A program made the position numbers and the translations under genes. The notes under the pieces are model-generated. The model searched no databases and had not been told where the DNA came from. It saw only the letters and a list, made by a program, of their open reading frames with translations. From a bacterium (lineage in GTDB: Bacteria; Myxococcota_A; Bradymonadia; UBA7976; UBA1532), in assembly GCA_030427205.1 (NCBI GenBank), contig JAUHXC010000001.1:186001-250000 (forward strand): a stretch of DNA of 64,000 bases. Direction: 5' to 3'. The stretch's first letter is position 1. Each line of letters starts with the position of its first letter. Shown here in pieces: positions 1-11,244 of the stretch.

Positions 1-69
1 GAGAACGCGCCGCAGAGCCTCGGCAGCTTCGGCGACCTGCTCAAGGATTTCCTCAAGAACCAGGGCTGA
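1..69 (+). CDS. C-terminal end of an unidentified protein (partial)
   Basis: An open frame enters from the left edge and stops at TGA 67-69. The last 22 residues end in the amphipathic stretch SFGDLLKDFLKNQG. No family can be assigned from so short a tail. Reading this frame as coding is plausible because it uses G/C-ending codons like its neighbours, and the next gene starts 167 bases downstream with its own ribosome site. Confidence 0.5.
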   Translation, partial: ENAPQSLGSFGDLLKDFLKNQG

Positions 70-236
70 CGGCCCGCTGACCGCCCGGCGCGCCCCCGTC
101 GAAACGACGATGGGGATCTCTACCCACCGCGCGCCGGTGATCACATTTCGCTCCTCGACACACATCTCTATGTGAGACGCGTCGAACGTTTGTCGAACCA
201 TCAGAGGGCCGCGATCGCGATCCTCGAGGAGCAGCC

Positions 237-3200
237 ATGTACCGCGCCATCTTCTGCGCCGCCGCCTTGCTGGCGAGCGGCTGCCTGAACCAGAGCCCGA
301 CCGAACCGCCGACGACGCCGCCCGCGGCCCAGGATCCTGCGCCGGACCCGCAGCCCGAGCCTCAGCCGGACCCACAGCCCGAGCCGCAGCCCGACCCACA
401 GCCCGACCCGCAGCCCGAGCCTCAGCCGGACCCGCAGCCCGAGCCTCAGCCGGACCCGCAGCCCGACCCGCAGCCGGATCCACAGCCCGACCCCGACCCG
501 CTTCCGCCCGGCGCCGTGGCGCACGCCGAGGCCGCCGACGCCAATGGCGGCCACCCGGTCGATCCACACGACGGCCCGGCGCGGGTGGCCTATGCCATCG
601 ACGGCGAGGGCGACAGCGACTGGCTGCGCTTCGAGCTGCCCACCGCCGCGGCGGTGGTCGTGCGCGTCCGCCCCATCGACGGCGGCGCGCGCTGCGACGG
701 CATGGCCACCCTGGCACTGTTCGCCGAGGACGAAGACCAGCCGCGGGCGATCCTGCAGGCCGAGCGCCCGGGAGACTGTCCGGCGATGGTGCCCCGCGAC
801 CACCACATGATGCGCGCCCTGCCCGCGGGCATCTGGCAGGTGCGGGTGAGCGATCTGGGCTGGCAGAAGCAGGCCGAGGACGCGCCGGAGAACGTGGTCG
901 AGGTCGAGGTGGTCGACGCGCTCGCGCAGGGCGAGCGCTGCCTGGCCGACGGCGAGCTGCGGGCGTGTGACGCCGGCCTGTTCTGCGATCTGCTGGCCGA
1001 TCCGCCGGTCTGCGCGCCCGCCGGCTGCGGCGACGGCTTCGTCGACCCCGATTCCGAGCAGTGCGACGACGGCAACGACATCGACGGCGACGGCTGCTCG
1101 GCCGATTGCGCCGTGGAGGACGCCCGCGGTCCGGTGGGCGCCGAGTGCGCGGTCGACGCCGACTGCGCGGCGGGGGCCTTCTGCCGGCAGGGCGCCTGCG
1201 CGGCGGCGGTGTGCGGCGACGGGGTGCTCGACCCGGGCGAGGAGTGCGAGGGCGGCGGCGTGCCCTGCGTCGAGTGCCTGGCCGACGTCGACGCGCCGCG
1301 CAACGTCGAGCCCGACGACGAGGACGCCCCCTATCGCCTCGACCTGGCCGATGGCTTCGACGAGGTCGGCTTCACCCTGACCCCGGAGGGCGACGTCGAC
1401 TGGTTCGTCTTCGACCTCGACGCGCCGGCGACGGTGACCATCGAGACCCGCGGCTTCCGCGACGACGGCGGCTGCGAGGGCGATACGATCATCGAGCTGT
1501 ACGACGCCGAGCGGGCGCAGCTCGAGCGCAATGACGATCGCTTCGACGGCCAGTTCCGCTTCTGCTCGCTCATCGAGCGGGCGCTCGACGCGGGCAGCTA
1601 CACCATCCGCGTCGACGCCTTCGGCGACCGCTCGGCGGGGCTGAACCTGCTGCAGGTGCTCGTCGGCGGGGCCCGCGGCCCGGGCGAGGCGTGCGACGAC
1701 CTCGACCCGGCGGCGCAGTGCGCGGCGGGCGCGGTGTGCATCGACGGGGTCTGCGCGGTGGCCCGCTGCGGCGACGGGATCGTCAGCGACGGCGAGCAGT
1801 GCGACGACGGCAACGACGTCGACGGCGACGGCTGCGACGCGTGCGCCCCCAGCCCGCCGGCGCTCGGCGAGCCGTGCCAGCCGCATGGTTTCCCCGCCTG
1901 CGCCGAGGGCAGCTTCTGCGCCGCCCCCGCGCCCGGCGAGCCGACGATCTGCGTGGCGGCGCAGTGCGGCGACGGGGTGGTCGTCGGCGACGAGCAGTGC
2001 GACGACGGCAACGACGTGGCCGACGACGGCTGCGACGCCTGCCAGCTCCAGGCGGACAACGCCGAGCCCGACGACCCCGACGCGCCCTATCTGCTCGACC
2101 TGGCCGACGGGTCGGATTCGGTGGTCTTCGTGCTCGCCCCCGAGGGCGACGAGGACTGGTTCGCCTTCGAGCTCGACGCGCCGACCCGGCTGGTGATCGA
2201 GACGACGTCCGCCGCCGACCCCGAGGGCTGCGAGGGTGATACGGTGCTCGACCTCTACGACGTCGCCGCCGGGCTCGACGTGGCGCTCGTCCGCGACGAC
2301 GACAACGGCCCGCGCCTCTGCTCGCGCATGGCCCCCGACCTCGATCCGGCGCTCGACCCGCTGCCGGCGGGCAGCTACCTCATCCGGGCGAGCGCGTTCG
2401 CGATGCGGGCCGCCGGGCGCAACGTGCTGACCGTGCGTATCGTCGGCGACGCGCCGGTGGAGGGCGAGCCGTGCGATCCCGTCGACCCGCTGCTCGACTG
2501 CGCCGACGGCACGGTCTGCGACGACGGCGTCTGCCGCCCCGCGGTCTGCGGCGACGGTATCGCCGAGGGGCCCGAGCAGTGCGACGACGGCAACCTCGAC
2601 GAGGAGGACGGCTGCACCGTCGAGTGCGTCTTCGCGCCGGTGGGCATCGGCCGCCCGTGCTGGGTCCAGGGCAACCAGCAGCAGCGGGTCGCCTGCGTCG
2701 AGGGGGCCTTCTGCCGCTTCGACGGCCAGGACCCGCTGGAGGCGGTCTGCCAGGCCCACGCCTGCGGCGACGGGGTGCGCGGCCCCGAAGAGGCCTGCGA
2801 TCCAACCCTCGACGGCGACCGCTGCGGCGACGACTGCGCCTGGGTGCCGCTGGCGGAGGGCGAGGCCTGCGTCGGCGTGCATCAGCCGTGCGGCGAAGGG
2901 CTCGGCTGTGATCCCGACGCGCGCGTCTGCGTGGCCGACGTCTGCGGCAACGGGCTCGTCGGCGCGGGCGAGCAGTGCGACGACGGCAACGACGTCGACG
3001 GCGACGGCTGCGACGCGCGCTGCGTCGCCGAGCCGGTGGCGGCCATCGACGGCTCGGGGGACTACTTCAGCGCCGGCGTGCCCGAGGACGGGGCCGATCG
3101 GTTCCCGCTGAACCTGAACGGGCCGGCGCGCGCGTCGTTCGAGACGCTGGGGCCCGACGGCGACTGCCCCGGGGATACGGTCGTGCGCCTGCTCGACGCC

Positions 3201-3377
3201 AACGGGGCCGAGATCGGCGAGAACGACGACGGCGGCATCGGCTTCTGCTCGTTGCTGGTGCTCGATCTCGAGCCGGGGGACTACACCGTCGAGGTCAGCG
3301 GCTGGCGCGGCCGGGCGCTGCCGGCCTATGTGCTGGCGGTGATGCTCGACGGGCTCGATCCCGACCAGCCACTCTGA
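237..3377 (+). CDS. Large cysteine-rich lipoprotein with DUF4215 repeats and PPC-like domains
   Basis: 1046 residues, predicted to be an exported lipid-anchored surface protein of unknown ligand. The start ATG at 237 has a GAGGA ribosome site 6 bases upstream. Residues 1-16 form a lipoprotein signal ending in the lipobox ASGC. Residues about 36-88 are a Pro/Glu/Asp spacer of PQP repeats. Seven copies of the 'Myxococcus cysteine-rich' motif (CGDGxxxxxEQCDDGN, DUF4215) follow. They alternate with four beta-sandwich segments resembling bacterial pre-peptidase C-terminal (PPC) domains, with signatures such as DWFxFxLDAP and a conserved GDT(I/V)xxLYD. Disulphide-rich stalk-like proteins of this kind are common in Myxococcota and their function is mostly unknown. 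It stands alone as a transcription unit; the next gene begins 171 bases downstream. Confidence 0.85.
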   Translation: MYRAIFCAAALLASGCLNQSPTEPPTTPPAAQDPAPDPQPEPQPDPQPEPQPDPQPDPQPEPQPDPQPEPQPDPQPDPQPDPQPDPDPLPPGAVAHAEAADANGGHPVDPHDGPARVAYAIDGEGDSDWLRFELPTAAAVVVRVRPIDGGARCDGMATLALFAEDEDQPRAILQAERPGDCPAMVPRDHHMMRALPAGIWQVRVSDLGWQKQAEDAPENVVEVEVVDALAQGERCLADGELRACDAGLFCDLLADPPVCAPAGCGDGFVDPDSEQCDDGNDIDGDGCSADCAVEDARGPVGAECAVDADCAAGAFCRQGACAAAVCGDGVLDPGEECEGGGVPCVECLADVDAPRNVEPDDEDAPYRLDLADGFDEVGFTLTPEGDVDWFVFDLDAPATVTIETRGFRDDGGCEGDTIIELYDAERAQLERNDDRFDGQFRFCSLIERALDAGSYTIRVDAFGDRSAGLNLLQVLVGGARGPGEACDDLDPAAQCAAGAVCIDGVCAVARCGDGIVSDGEQCDDGNDVDGDGCDACAPSPPALGEPCQPHGFPACAEGSFCAAPAPGEPTICVAAQCGDGVVVGDEQCDDGNDVADDGCDACQLQADNAEPDDPDAPYLLDLADGSDSVVFVLAPEGDEDWFAFELDAPTRLVIETTSAADPEGCEGDTVLDLYDVAAGLDVALVRDDDNGPRLCSRMAPDLDPALDPLPAGSYLIRASAFAMRAAGRNVLTVRIVGDAPVEGEPCDPVDPLLDCADGTVCDDGVCRPAVCGDGIAEGPEQCDDGNLDEEDGCTVECVFAPVGIGRPCWVQGNQQQRVACVEGAFCRFDGQDPLEAVCQAHACGDGVRGPEEACDPTLDGDRCGDDCAWVPLAEGEACVGVHQPCGEGLGCDPDARVCVADVCGNGLVGAGEQCDDGNDVDGDGCDARCVAEPVAAIDGSGDYFSAGVPEDGADRFPLNLNGPARASFETLGPDGDCPGDTVVRLLDANGAEIGENDDGGIGFCSLLVLDLEPGDYTVEVSGWRGRALPAYVLAVMLDGLDPDQPL
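339..500 (+). repeat. Tandem hexanucleotide-based repeat encoding a PQP/PEP spacer
   Basis: Imperfect repeats of cagccc-gacccg / cagccg-gagcct units encode about 50 residues of alternating DPQP and EPQP just after the lipidated cysteine. Such extended Pro-rich linkers lift a lipoprotein off the membrane. The repeats are nearly identical at the DNA level and so are likely to vary in number by slippage. Confidence 0.8.
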
Positions 3378-3548
3378 CGGTCGCGGCCCGACCGCCACCC
3401 GCCAGCCGGGGCGCGACCGCCCGGCGCCGCCTCCATCCCCGCCGCATCCGGTAGACGGCCAACGGCCACGGTTCTCGATCGGCGCTGCGGGGCGGTGCTA
3501 TTCTCCCACTCCCACGGGCCCGGCCCGTCGTGCAGTGTCGGAGAGGGG

Positions 3549-5238
<1,690 letters not shown>

Positions 5239-5249
<11 letters not shown>

Positions 5250-6225
5250 GCGGACGCCGGCGGGTCTGATCGCGGTCTTGGTCGCGGGCCTGGTCGCAGC
5301 GCTGGCCATCGCCCCGGGCGCGGCGCTGGCGGACGACTGCTCGTCGGCGGGCACCCGCGCCTTTCGGACCGAGGGGGTCGACGCGGCCCTCGCCGCCTTC
5401 GAAGCGGCCCGCGCGCGAGACGCGTGCCGCGACGACGCGCAGCTGGCCTTCAACTACGCCCGCAGCCTGCAGGCGGTGCTCGATCGCGACGGCGACGACC
5501 CGCGGGTCTGCGCGGCGGCCGAGGCCTATACCCAGGCGGCGACCGCCGCCGTGCTGCCCGGCGCGGTCCGGGCGATGGCCGCGCGCAGCGGCGCCGAGCT
5601 CGACGGTCGCTGCGAGGCCCTGCGCACGCCCGAGCAGCCCGGCGGCGACTACGAGACCCTGGTGACCCGGGCCCGAGCCGCGGTGCGCGAAGGCGACAAG
5701 GTCGAGGCGGCCCGGGCGTGGAAGGCAGCCAGCCGGCTCAAACCCGACGCGGCCCTGCCCCACCGGGCGCTGTGCAGCCTGCTGCCCGACCTCGAGCGGG
5801 CCGACGAAGGGCGCGGGCATTGCCGGCAGTGGCGCGCGCTGGAGCCCGCGGCGGGCCCCGCGCCCGACGCGGGGGGCGGGCGCGACTCGACGGACGTGCT
5901 GACCTGGGTCCTCGTCGGCGCCTCGGCGGTGAGCCTCGCCGGCGGCGCTTTGCTGTACGGCGAGGCGGCGAGCGCCGCCGACGATGCCCGGGCGGCGGTC
6001 GATCGAGCCGCCGCCGCCGACGATCGGGCGAGCTACGACGCGGCGGCGGTCGAGTTCGACGACGCCACCGCCCGGGTCGGGCGGGCGCAGCTGGCCGCGT
6101 ACGCCGCGTGGGGTGTCGGCGCGGTCCTGGGCGGCTGGGCCATCTGGCGGCTGGTGGACGACGACGGTCCGGGCGGCACCGTCTACTTCGACGGGCGGGG
6201 CATCGGGCTGCACGGGAGGTTCTGA
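5239..6225 (+). CDS. Exported TPR-like membrane protein, kinase operon partner
   Basis: About 328 residues, no named family recognised. GTG 5239 has GGGAGG 5 bases upstream; GTG 5233 is an in-frame alternative. The start overlaps the kinase stop, so translation is probably coupled. An N-terminal hydrophobic segment (LIAVLVAGLVAALAIAPGAALA) is a signal peptide or anchor. The body has helical tetratricopeptide-like spacing, with paired Cys residues (for example DDCSSAGT and RDACRDD). Two hydrophobic helices near the C-terminus (TWVLVGASAVSLAGGALL and AAYAAWGVGAVLGGWAIW) flank an Ala/Asp-rich helical hairpin. Small TPR proteins next to Hanks kinases are frequent in Myxococcota and may act as docking partners; that role is inferred from context only. 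Confidence 0.75.
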
Positions 6226-8333
6226 TGACGCGCGCGATGCTCTTGCTGATCGCTGGCTCGGTGACGCTCTACGCCTGTATCGAGCTGCCCGACGAGCTGC
6301 CCGAGGCGCGCTTCGGCAGCGACGCGGGCGGCGGCGGCGCGACGGGCGGCGGCGGCATCGGCGGCGACGAGGCGCAGACGCCCGACGCGTCGCCGGTCGA
6401 CATGCCCGACGCCGCGCCGGCCCCGGAGGTGTGCAACGGCGTCGACGACGACCTCGACGACTCCATCGACGAGGGGGTGCGCAACGCGTGCGGCGCCTGC
6501 GGAGCGTTGCCCGACGAGGTCTGCGACAGCTACGACAACGACTGCGATCACATCATCGACGAGGCCGAAGAGTGCGCCTGCCAGCCCGGGCTGGAGGAGC
6601 CGTGCGGCGTCGCCCGCGGCATCTGCACCGTCGGCGTGCGCACCTGCTCGCCCGACGGGCAGTGGGGCCCGTGCTCGGGCATCGGGCCCGAGAGCGAGGT
6701 GTGCAACGACATCGACGACAACTGCGACGGCGATACCGACGAGGGCGTGCAGAACGCCTGCGGCGGCTGCGGCTCGCTGCCGCGTGAGGTGTGCAACGGC
6801 GCCGACGACGACTGCGACGGCATCACCGACGGTCGCGCGGCCGAGGGCGACCTCTGCGCCTGCCCGCCGGGCGCCGACGAACCCTGCGGCACCGACGTCG
6901 GGGCGTGCTCGTTCGGCCGGCGGGTCTGCCGCTACGACGGCTGGGGGCCGTGCGACGGCGCGGTCGAGGCGAGCCCCGAGCAGTGCAACCGGGTCGACGA
7001 CGACTGCGACGGCGAGATCGATGAAGACGCGTGCGACTGCCAGCACGGTACGACGCGCGCCTGCGGGTCGAACGTGGGCTATTGCCGGGCGGGCACCGAG
7101 CGCTGCAGCGACGGATCGTGGGGGCCGTGCGCCGAGGAGCGGCGTCCGCGGGACGAGCAGTGCAACCAGGTCGACGACGACTGCGACGGCGCGGCCGACG
7201 AGGGGGCCTGCGACTGCCAGAACGGCGAGACCCGGCCGTGCGGGTCGGACGTGGGCCGCTGCCAGCCGGGCACCCAGACCTGCGTCAGCGGCGGCTGGGG
7301 CATGTGCCAGGGCGAGGTCGGGCCCGACGACGAGCGCTGCAACGGCGTCGACGACGACTGCGACGGCGCGGTCGACGAGCCGTGGCCCGCGCTGGGCAAC
7401 CCGTGCGCCGACGGCGTCGGCGCCTGCCGCGCGCAGGGTGAGATCGTATGTCTGGGCGGCCAGCCGGCGTGCGACGCCACCGCCGGCGCGGCGCGCAACG
7501 AGGTGTGCAACGGGGTCGACGACGACTGCGACGGCGGCACCGACGAAGATCTGGGGGACTTCGAGTGCGATACGGGCCTGCCCGGGCCGTGTGGATCGGG
7601 CGCGGCGAGCTGCATCGGCGGCGACGAGCGCTGCGATCCGCTCGTGGTGGCCCGGGCCGAGGTCTGCAACGGCACCGACGACGACTGCGACGGCCGCACC
7701 GACGAAGGCACCGGCGGCGGGCCGTGCGACACCGGTCAGAGCGGGCGCTGCGGGCCGGGCACGCTGGCTTGCGTCGGCGCGCTCGAGGTCTGTCAGCGCA
7801 ACCAGGCGCCGGCCAACGAGAGCTGCAACGGCGTCGACGACGACTGCGACGGCGCGGTGGACGAGCCGCCGCTGCTGCAAGAGCCCGAGTGCATCGTCCG
7901 CGGCAACGGCATCTGCGCCCGCGGGGTGCCCATCTGCGTGGGCGGCGAGACCGAGTGCCAGACCCCCGACCCGCGCAACGAGAGCTGCAACGGGCTCGAC
8001 GACGACTGCGACGGCCGCACCGACGAGAACCTCGGCGGTCAGGAGTGCGCCACCGGCGAGCAGGGGGTCTGCGCCGCCGGCATCAGCAGCTGCGCCAACG
8101 GCCAGATGTTCTGCGTGCGCGAGACGGCGCCGCGGGCCGAGGGCGAGCCCGACCGGAGCACCTGCAACGCACGCGACGACGACTGCGACGGGGCGATCGA
8201 CGAGGATCACCCCCGGCGGCGGGCGTGCGACGTCGGCACGGCGGACTACCACTGCAGCAACGGCCGGATAACGCTCTGCCCGGTGGGCCCCGAGCCCGAG
8301 CCGGGCCCCGACCCGGAGCCGGTCCCCCAGTGA
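6225..8333 (+). CDS. Lipoprotein with MopE-type metal-binding repeats
   Basis: 702 residues. ATG 6225 overlaps the previous stop (TGATG). The lipoprotein signal ends in LYAC (Cys18), followed by a Gly/Asp-rich linker. About twelve copies of the MopE-type motif CNGxDDDCDGxxDE run through the protein, each separated by 25-40 residues with further Cys pairs such as CGxxxGxC. In methanotrophs MopE binds copper; the Asp-rich loop here looks like a calcium- or metal-binding turn, but the ligand is not known. The C-terminus is a short EPEPGPDPEP tail. It closes the kinase operon and ends only 8 bases from the convergent gene on the other strand. The Asp-rich codons create long spurious open frames on the opposite strand. 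Confidence 0.85.
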   Translation: MTRAMLLLIAGSVTLYACIELPDELPEARFGSDAGGGGATGGGGIGGDEAQTPDASPVDMPDAAPAPEVCNGVDDDLDDSIDEGVRNACGACGALPDEVCDSYDNDCDHIIDEAEECACQPGLEEPCGVARGICTVGVRTCSPDGQWGPCSGIGPESEVCNDIDDNCDGDTDEGVQNACGGCGSLPREVCNGADDDCDGITDGRAAEGDLCACPPGADEPCGTDVGACSFGRRVCRYDGWGPCDGAVEASPEQCNRVDDDCDGEIDEDACDCQHGTTRACGSNVGYCRAGTERCSDGSWGPCAEERRPRDEQCNQVDDDCDGAADEGACDCQNGETRPCGSDVGRCQPGTQTCVSGGWGMCQGEVGPDDERCNGVDDDCDGAVDEPWPALGNPCADGVGACRAQGEIVCLGGQPACDATAGAARNEVCNGVDDDCDGGTDEDLGDFECDTGLPGPCGSGAASCIGGDERCDPLVVARAEVCNGTDDDCDGRTDEGTGGGPCDTGQSGRCGPGTLACVGALEVCQRNQAPANESCNGVDDDCDGAVDEPPLLQEPECIVRGNGICARGVPICVGGETECQTPDPRNESCNGLDDDCDGRTDENLGGQECATGEQGVCAAGISSCANGQMFCVRETAPRAEGEPDRSTCNARDDDCDGAIDEDHPRRRACDVGTADYHCSNGRITLCPVGPEPEPGPDPEPVPQ

Positions 8334-8341
8334 AGCCCTGA

Positions 8342-10537
8342 CTACTCGAGCGGGTTGCGCTCGATGTCGGGCACCCGCTGCCCCGCGGCGTCGGCGCCGT
8401 GGATGTACTCGGCGCGCACCCCGTCGCAGTCCAGGTCGCCCACCGCCTTGATGGTGAAGCCCTGGCCCTCACCCGGCTCGAACGCGTAGCGGTAGTACAG
8501 CTTGCCGGTCGGCGCGAAGCCCAGCGCCTTCCAGGTGGGGTGGCTCCACATCACCGGCGTCGAGGCATACGACCCGTCGCCGCCGTCGGCGCAGGGGTCG
8601 GCGGCGGGGGTCAGCGGCGCCGCGGTCAGCGGCTTCTGCTCCATGCGGGCGATGGTCGCCTTGAGGAAGAGCTGCCCCAGCTCGACCCGCGCCTGGGCCG
8701 CCTTCGAGCGCTGGATGTACTTCATGAACGCCGGGATCGCGACCGCCGCGCCGACGCCCACCAGCATCGTCGAGCCGACACCGCCCGAGTAGATGCCGCG
8801 GTCGTCCACCTGAAGCCGCATGCCGAAGCCCTCGCCGAAGCGCGAGGTCCACAACGCCTTGCCCGCCTGCACCATCGCCGCCGCCTCGGGCGGCGCGTCG
8901 GCCACCGCGCGGTCGAGCACCGCCAGCGAGACCGCCAGGCCGTAGAAGCCGCCGTCGGAGAAGTCGAGCTGCGGGCCGTCGCCACCGGCCTCGCGGGCCA
9001 GCGCCGCCTCGATGCCCGCCCGCGAGGGCCCCAAGAGCAGGGTATCGCCGCTGCGCACCGCGAACGTGGGCGGGCCGGCGCCCTCCAGCACGTGGCCTTC
9101 GAGCGCGCCGAACTTCGCCGGCTTGCGGGTCGCCTCGGCCTGCTTCGCCAGCCGGTCGAGCACCGCCTGCAGCACGGTATCGGCCAGCGTGACGTCGGCC
9201 AGCCCCACCGCCACCACGACCCGCGGGTCGCCGCCGCCGCCGATGCTGTCGACCGGCGCGAACACCGCCACGTGCCCCGAGAGCGCCTTGCCCAGATCGT
9301 CGAGCGAGGCCCCGAGCACCACCGGCACGGCGTTCTTGCCGATGAGCACCTGCCCCTGAACGTCCCCGCGCTCGGGCGGGATGAGCGCCACCGCGCCGTC
9401 GAACAGGTCGACGGGGTTGATCGCGAAGCCCACGGCGATGTCGCCCTCGCCGGCGAAGCGGTCCAGATCGGGCGCGGCGTGCGGCGAGACGAAGAGCTTG
9501 CGCAAGGCGACCACCGCCGCCTCGTCGGCCAGCAGGCGCAGCGCGCCGTCCTTCATGTCGGCGGTCACCGACATCGACAGCGCCGGGAAGCGCTGGGCGT
9601 AGAAGTCACCGAAGACCGGGGCGAGCTGACCGGCCATCAGCTTCAGCAGCGGCCCGGTCAAGACCGCGCCATAGCTGCGCGCGCTGCCGGCCGAACCGGC
9701 GAAGCGCAGCGCGGGGGCCACGGCGGCCACCTCCGACAGCGGCGTATCCGCGCCCGCCAGCCAGCCGGCGAACGCCGCGCGCGCCGCCTTGCTCGCCGCC
9801 TCGTCCTCGGCGCCGGTCAACGGCAGCAGGGCGGTGAAGTCGCCGCGCATGCCGATGAGCCCGCGCCCGCCGGGGGTCGTCAGCTCGGCGACGCCGTCGG
9901 TGCCCGGCAGCCCCAGGTCGAAGGCCTCGTCGACGCGATCGAGCGCGGCGATCAGCGTGCCCCGATCGAAGACCCGGGCCAGGATCAGCGGCCGCGGCTC
10001 GCCGGACGCCGCCTTCAAGCGGGCGTCGACGACCACCGCGATACCCGCCGCCGGGTCGATGCCCACCGCCGACTTCCACGCCGCCGCGTCCCGGGGGTCG
10101 AAGCCCATCTTCTGCACGATCGACGCGAAGCCCTCGGGCAGCTCCTTCTTCATCTCGGCGCTGAGCTCGGCGGGCAGGCCGTCCATCAACGAGGCCGCCA
10201 CCCGGGCGAACGCGTCGAGCCCTTCGAATCCGCCGAGGGCGACGGTGTGCTTCGCCGACAGCGCGCCGAGCATGAGCGGCGGCGCGCCGGTGGACGTGGC
10301 AGGCTTCGCTGGCGGCGTGGGCCTGGCCGGCGCGTCGGCCTTCGCCTCGCCGGCCGCCTCGCCCTGTGCCTTCGCCTCGCCGGCCTCGCCCGCGGCCTTC
10401 GCCTCGCCGGCCGCCTCGCCCGCGGCCTTCGCCTCGCCGGCCGCCTCGGCCGGCGCCTCCGCCGGCTCCTTCTTGCCGCAGCCGGCCAGCGCCAGGGCGC
10501 AGACCAGCGCCCAGCGCGCCGGTGTCGCAATGCTCAT
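8342..10537 (-). CDS. Lipoprotein with Ala/Glu/Lys repeat linker and pilin-like C-terminal segment
   Basis: 731 residues. Lipoprotein signal with lipobox LAGC (Cys20), then a low-complexity linker of GEAKA units (about 25-68). The large middle region (about 85-580) has the pattern of DUF3352-like proteins of the myxobacterial group, with repeated 'ALDRVDEAF' and 'VLDRLAKQAEA' helices, but no firm family is claimed. Residues about 590-620 read VGAAVAIPAFMKYIQRSK, which resembles the N-terminal helix of type IV pilin-like proteins. The last 110 residues contain a Cys pair and a 'GDLDCDGVRAEY' ending like pseudopilin C-terminal regions. Pilin-like modules normally begin a protein, so this position is unusual. 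It lies alone, convergent with the MopE operon. Confidence 0.75.
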   Translation of the reverse strand: MSIATPARWALVCALALAGCGKKEPAEAPAEAAGEAKAAGEAAGEAKAAGEAGEAKAQGEAAGEAKADAPARPTPPAKPATSTGAPPLMLGALSAKHTVALGGFEGLDAFARVAASLMDGLPAELSAEMKKELPEGFASIVQKMGFDPRDAAAWKSAVGIDPAAGIAVVVDARLKAASGEPRPLILARVFDRGTLIAALDRVDEAFDLGLPGTDGVAELTTPGGRGLIGMRGDFTALLPLTGAEDEAASKAARAAFAGWLAGADTPLSEVAAVAPALRFAGSAGSARSYGAVLTGPLLKLMAGQLAPVFGDFYAQRFPALSMSVTADMKDGALRLLADEAAVVALRKLFVSPHAAPDLDRFAGEGDIAVGFAINPVDLFDGAVALIPPERGDVQGQVLIGKNAVPVVLGASLDDLGKALSGHVAVFAPVDSIGGGGDPRVVVAVGLADVTLADTVLQAVLDRLAKQAEATRKPAKFGALEGHVLEGAGPPTFAVRSGDTLLLGPSRAGIEAALAREAGGDGPQLDFSDGGFYGLAVSLAVLDRAVADAPPEAAAMVQAGKALWTSRFGEGFGMRLQVDDRGIYSGGVGSTMLVGVGAAVAIPAFMKYIQRSKAAQARVELGQLFLKATIARMEQKPLTAAPLTPAADPCADGGDGSYASTPVMWSHPTWKALGFAPTGKLYYRYAFEPGEGQGFTIKAVGDLDCDGVRAEYIHGADAAGQRVPDIERNPLE
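10330..10460 (-). repeat. Low-complexity GEAKA/GEAAGEAKA coding repeat
   Basis: Imperfect copies of a unit like gccttcgcctcgccggcc encode alternating Ala-Gly-Glu-Ala-Lys just after the lipidated cysteine. This is a helical, charge-balanced spacer. Confidence 0.7.
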
Positions 10538-10590
10538 GGGTCCCCCCGTGATGGTGATGCCCGCCGACGATCGACCGCCGCCGCCTGCGC

Positions 10591-10613
10591 GTCAAGGGAT
10601 CCGAGCCTTTGAC
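10591..10613 (-). terminator. Possible terminator of ybaK
   Basis: GTCAA (10591-10595) pairs with TTGAC (10609-10613) around an imperfect G/C core, just downstream of the ybaK stop. There is no uridine run, so termination is only possible, not shown. Confidence 0.3.
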
Positions 10614-10623
10614 GGGCGCCGGC

Positions 10624-11106
10624 TCAGGCCGCCACGCTCACCGGCGTCGGCGCCACCAGCGCCGTCAGGACCGCCGGCGTGATCTCCACCAGCAGCCCGC
10701 GCTTGCCCCCGTTGATGATCAGCCGCTCGAGCGCCAGGATCGACGCCTCGCAGTACACCGGCAACGCCTTGCGCAGTCCGAACGGCGAGGTGCCGCCCAC
10801 CTGGTAGCCGCTGTGCTTCCGGGCGACCTTCGGCGGGCAGGGCTCGATGGCCTTGACCCCCAGCGCGCGGGCCAGCGCCTTGGTCGACACCGCCCGATCG
10901 CCGTGCATCAGCACGACCAGCGGGCGCTTCTGCTCGTCGTGCATCACCAGCGTCTTGATCACCCGGTGCTCGTCGACCCCCAGCGCCGCCGCGCTGGCCG
11001 CGGTGCCGCCGCGCTCGACGTAGCTGTAGACGTGGGGGGTGAAGTCCGCCTTGGCGGCGCGCAGGGCGCGGATGGCGGCGGTCGTCGGGATCTTGCTGCG
11101 GGCCAT
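10624..11106 (-). CDS. ybaK: YbaK/EbsC-family aminoacyl-tRNA deacylase
   Basis: 160 residues, the normal length for YbaK, which hydrolyses mischarged Cys-tRNA(Pro) in the cytoplasm. ATG 11106 gives MARSKIPTTAAIRALRAAK, matching the family start; the frame extends upstream but without family-like sequence. Recognised features are HVYSYVERGG at the N-terminus, the lysine in VIKTLVMHD, and the C-terminal SPFGLRKALPVYCEASIL segment followed by ININGGKRG-like LIINGGKRG, all characteristic of this fold. It appears to be monocistronic. No clear ribosome site is visible. Confidence 0.92.
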   Translation of the reverse strand: MARSKIPTTAAIRALRAAKADFTPHVYSYVERGGTAASAAALGVDEHRVIKTLVMHDEQKRPLVVLMHGDRAVSTKALARALGVKAIEPCPPKVARKHSGYQVGGTSPFGLRKALPVYCEASILALERLIINGGKRGLLVEITPAVLTALVAPTPVSVAA

Positions 11107-11244
11107 GGGGCACTGTGTCCCGCACGGACCGCCGGGGCAAGGCTCACCCGCTCGGCGACGCCCGGACCTTCGGGCGGGGCTCAACCAGAGCGCTGGGGGC
11201 TCAAAGGGGTGCGATCTCCGCTTTGAAGAAGGTGCTCCGGCGCC

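Noticed and set aside
3378-3394. Hairpin CGGTCG-cggcc-CGACCG just after the first lipoprotein gene as a terminator
   Set aside because: Six-base stems of this kind are frequent by chance at this G+C content and there is no T-run.
201-3398. Open frame of about 1065 codons on the minus strand opposite the cysteine-rich lipoprotein
   Set aside because: Same composition artefact; the plus-strand protein has a lipobox and recognised repeats.
6183-8252. Long minus-strand frame opposite the MopE lipoprotein
   Set aside because: Valine/alanine-rich shadow of the CNGVDDDCDG repeats.
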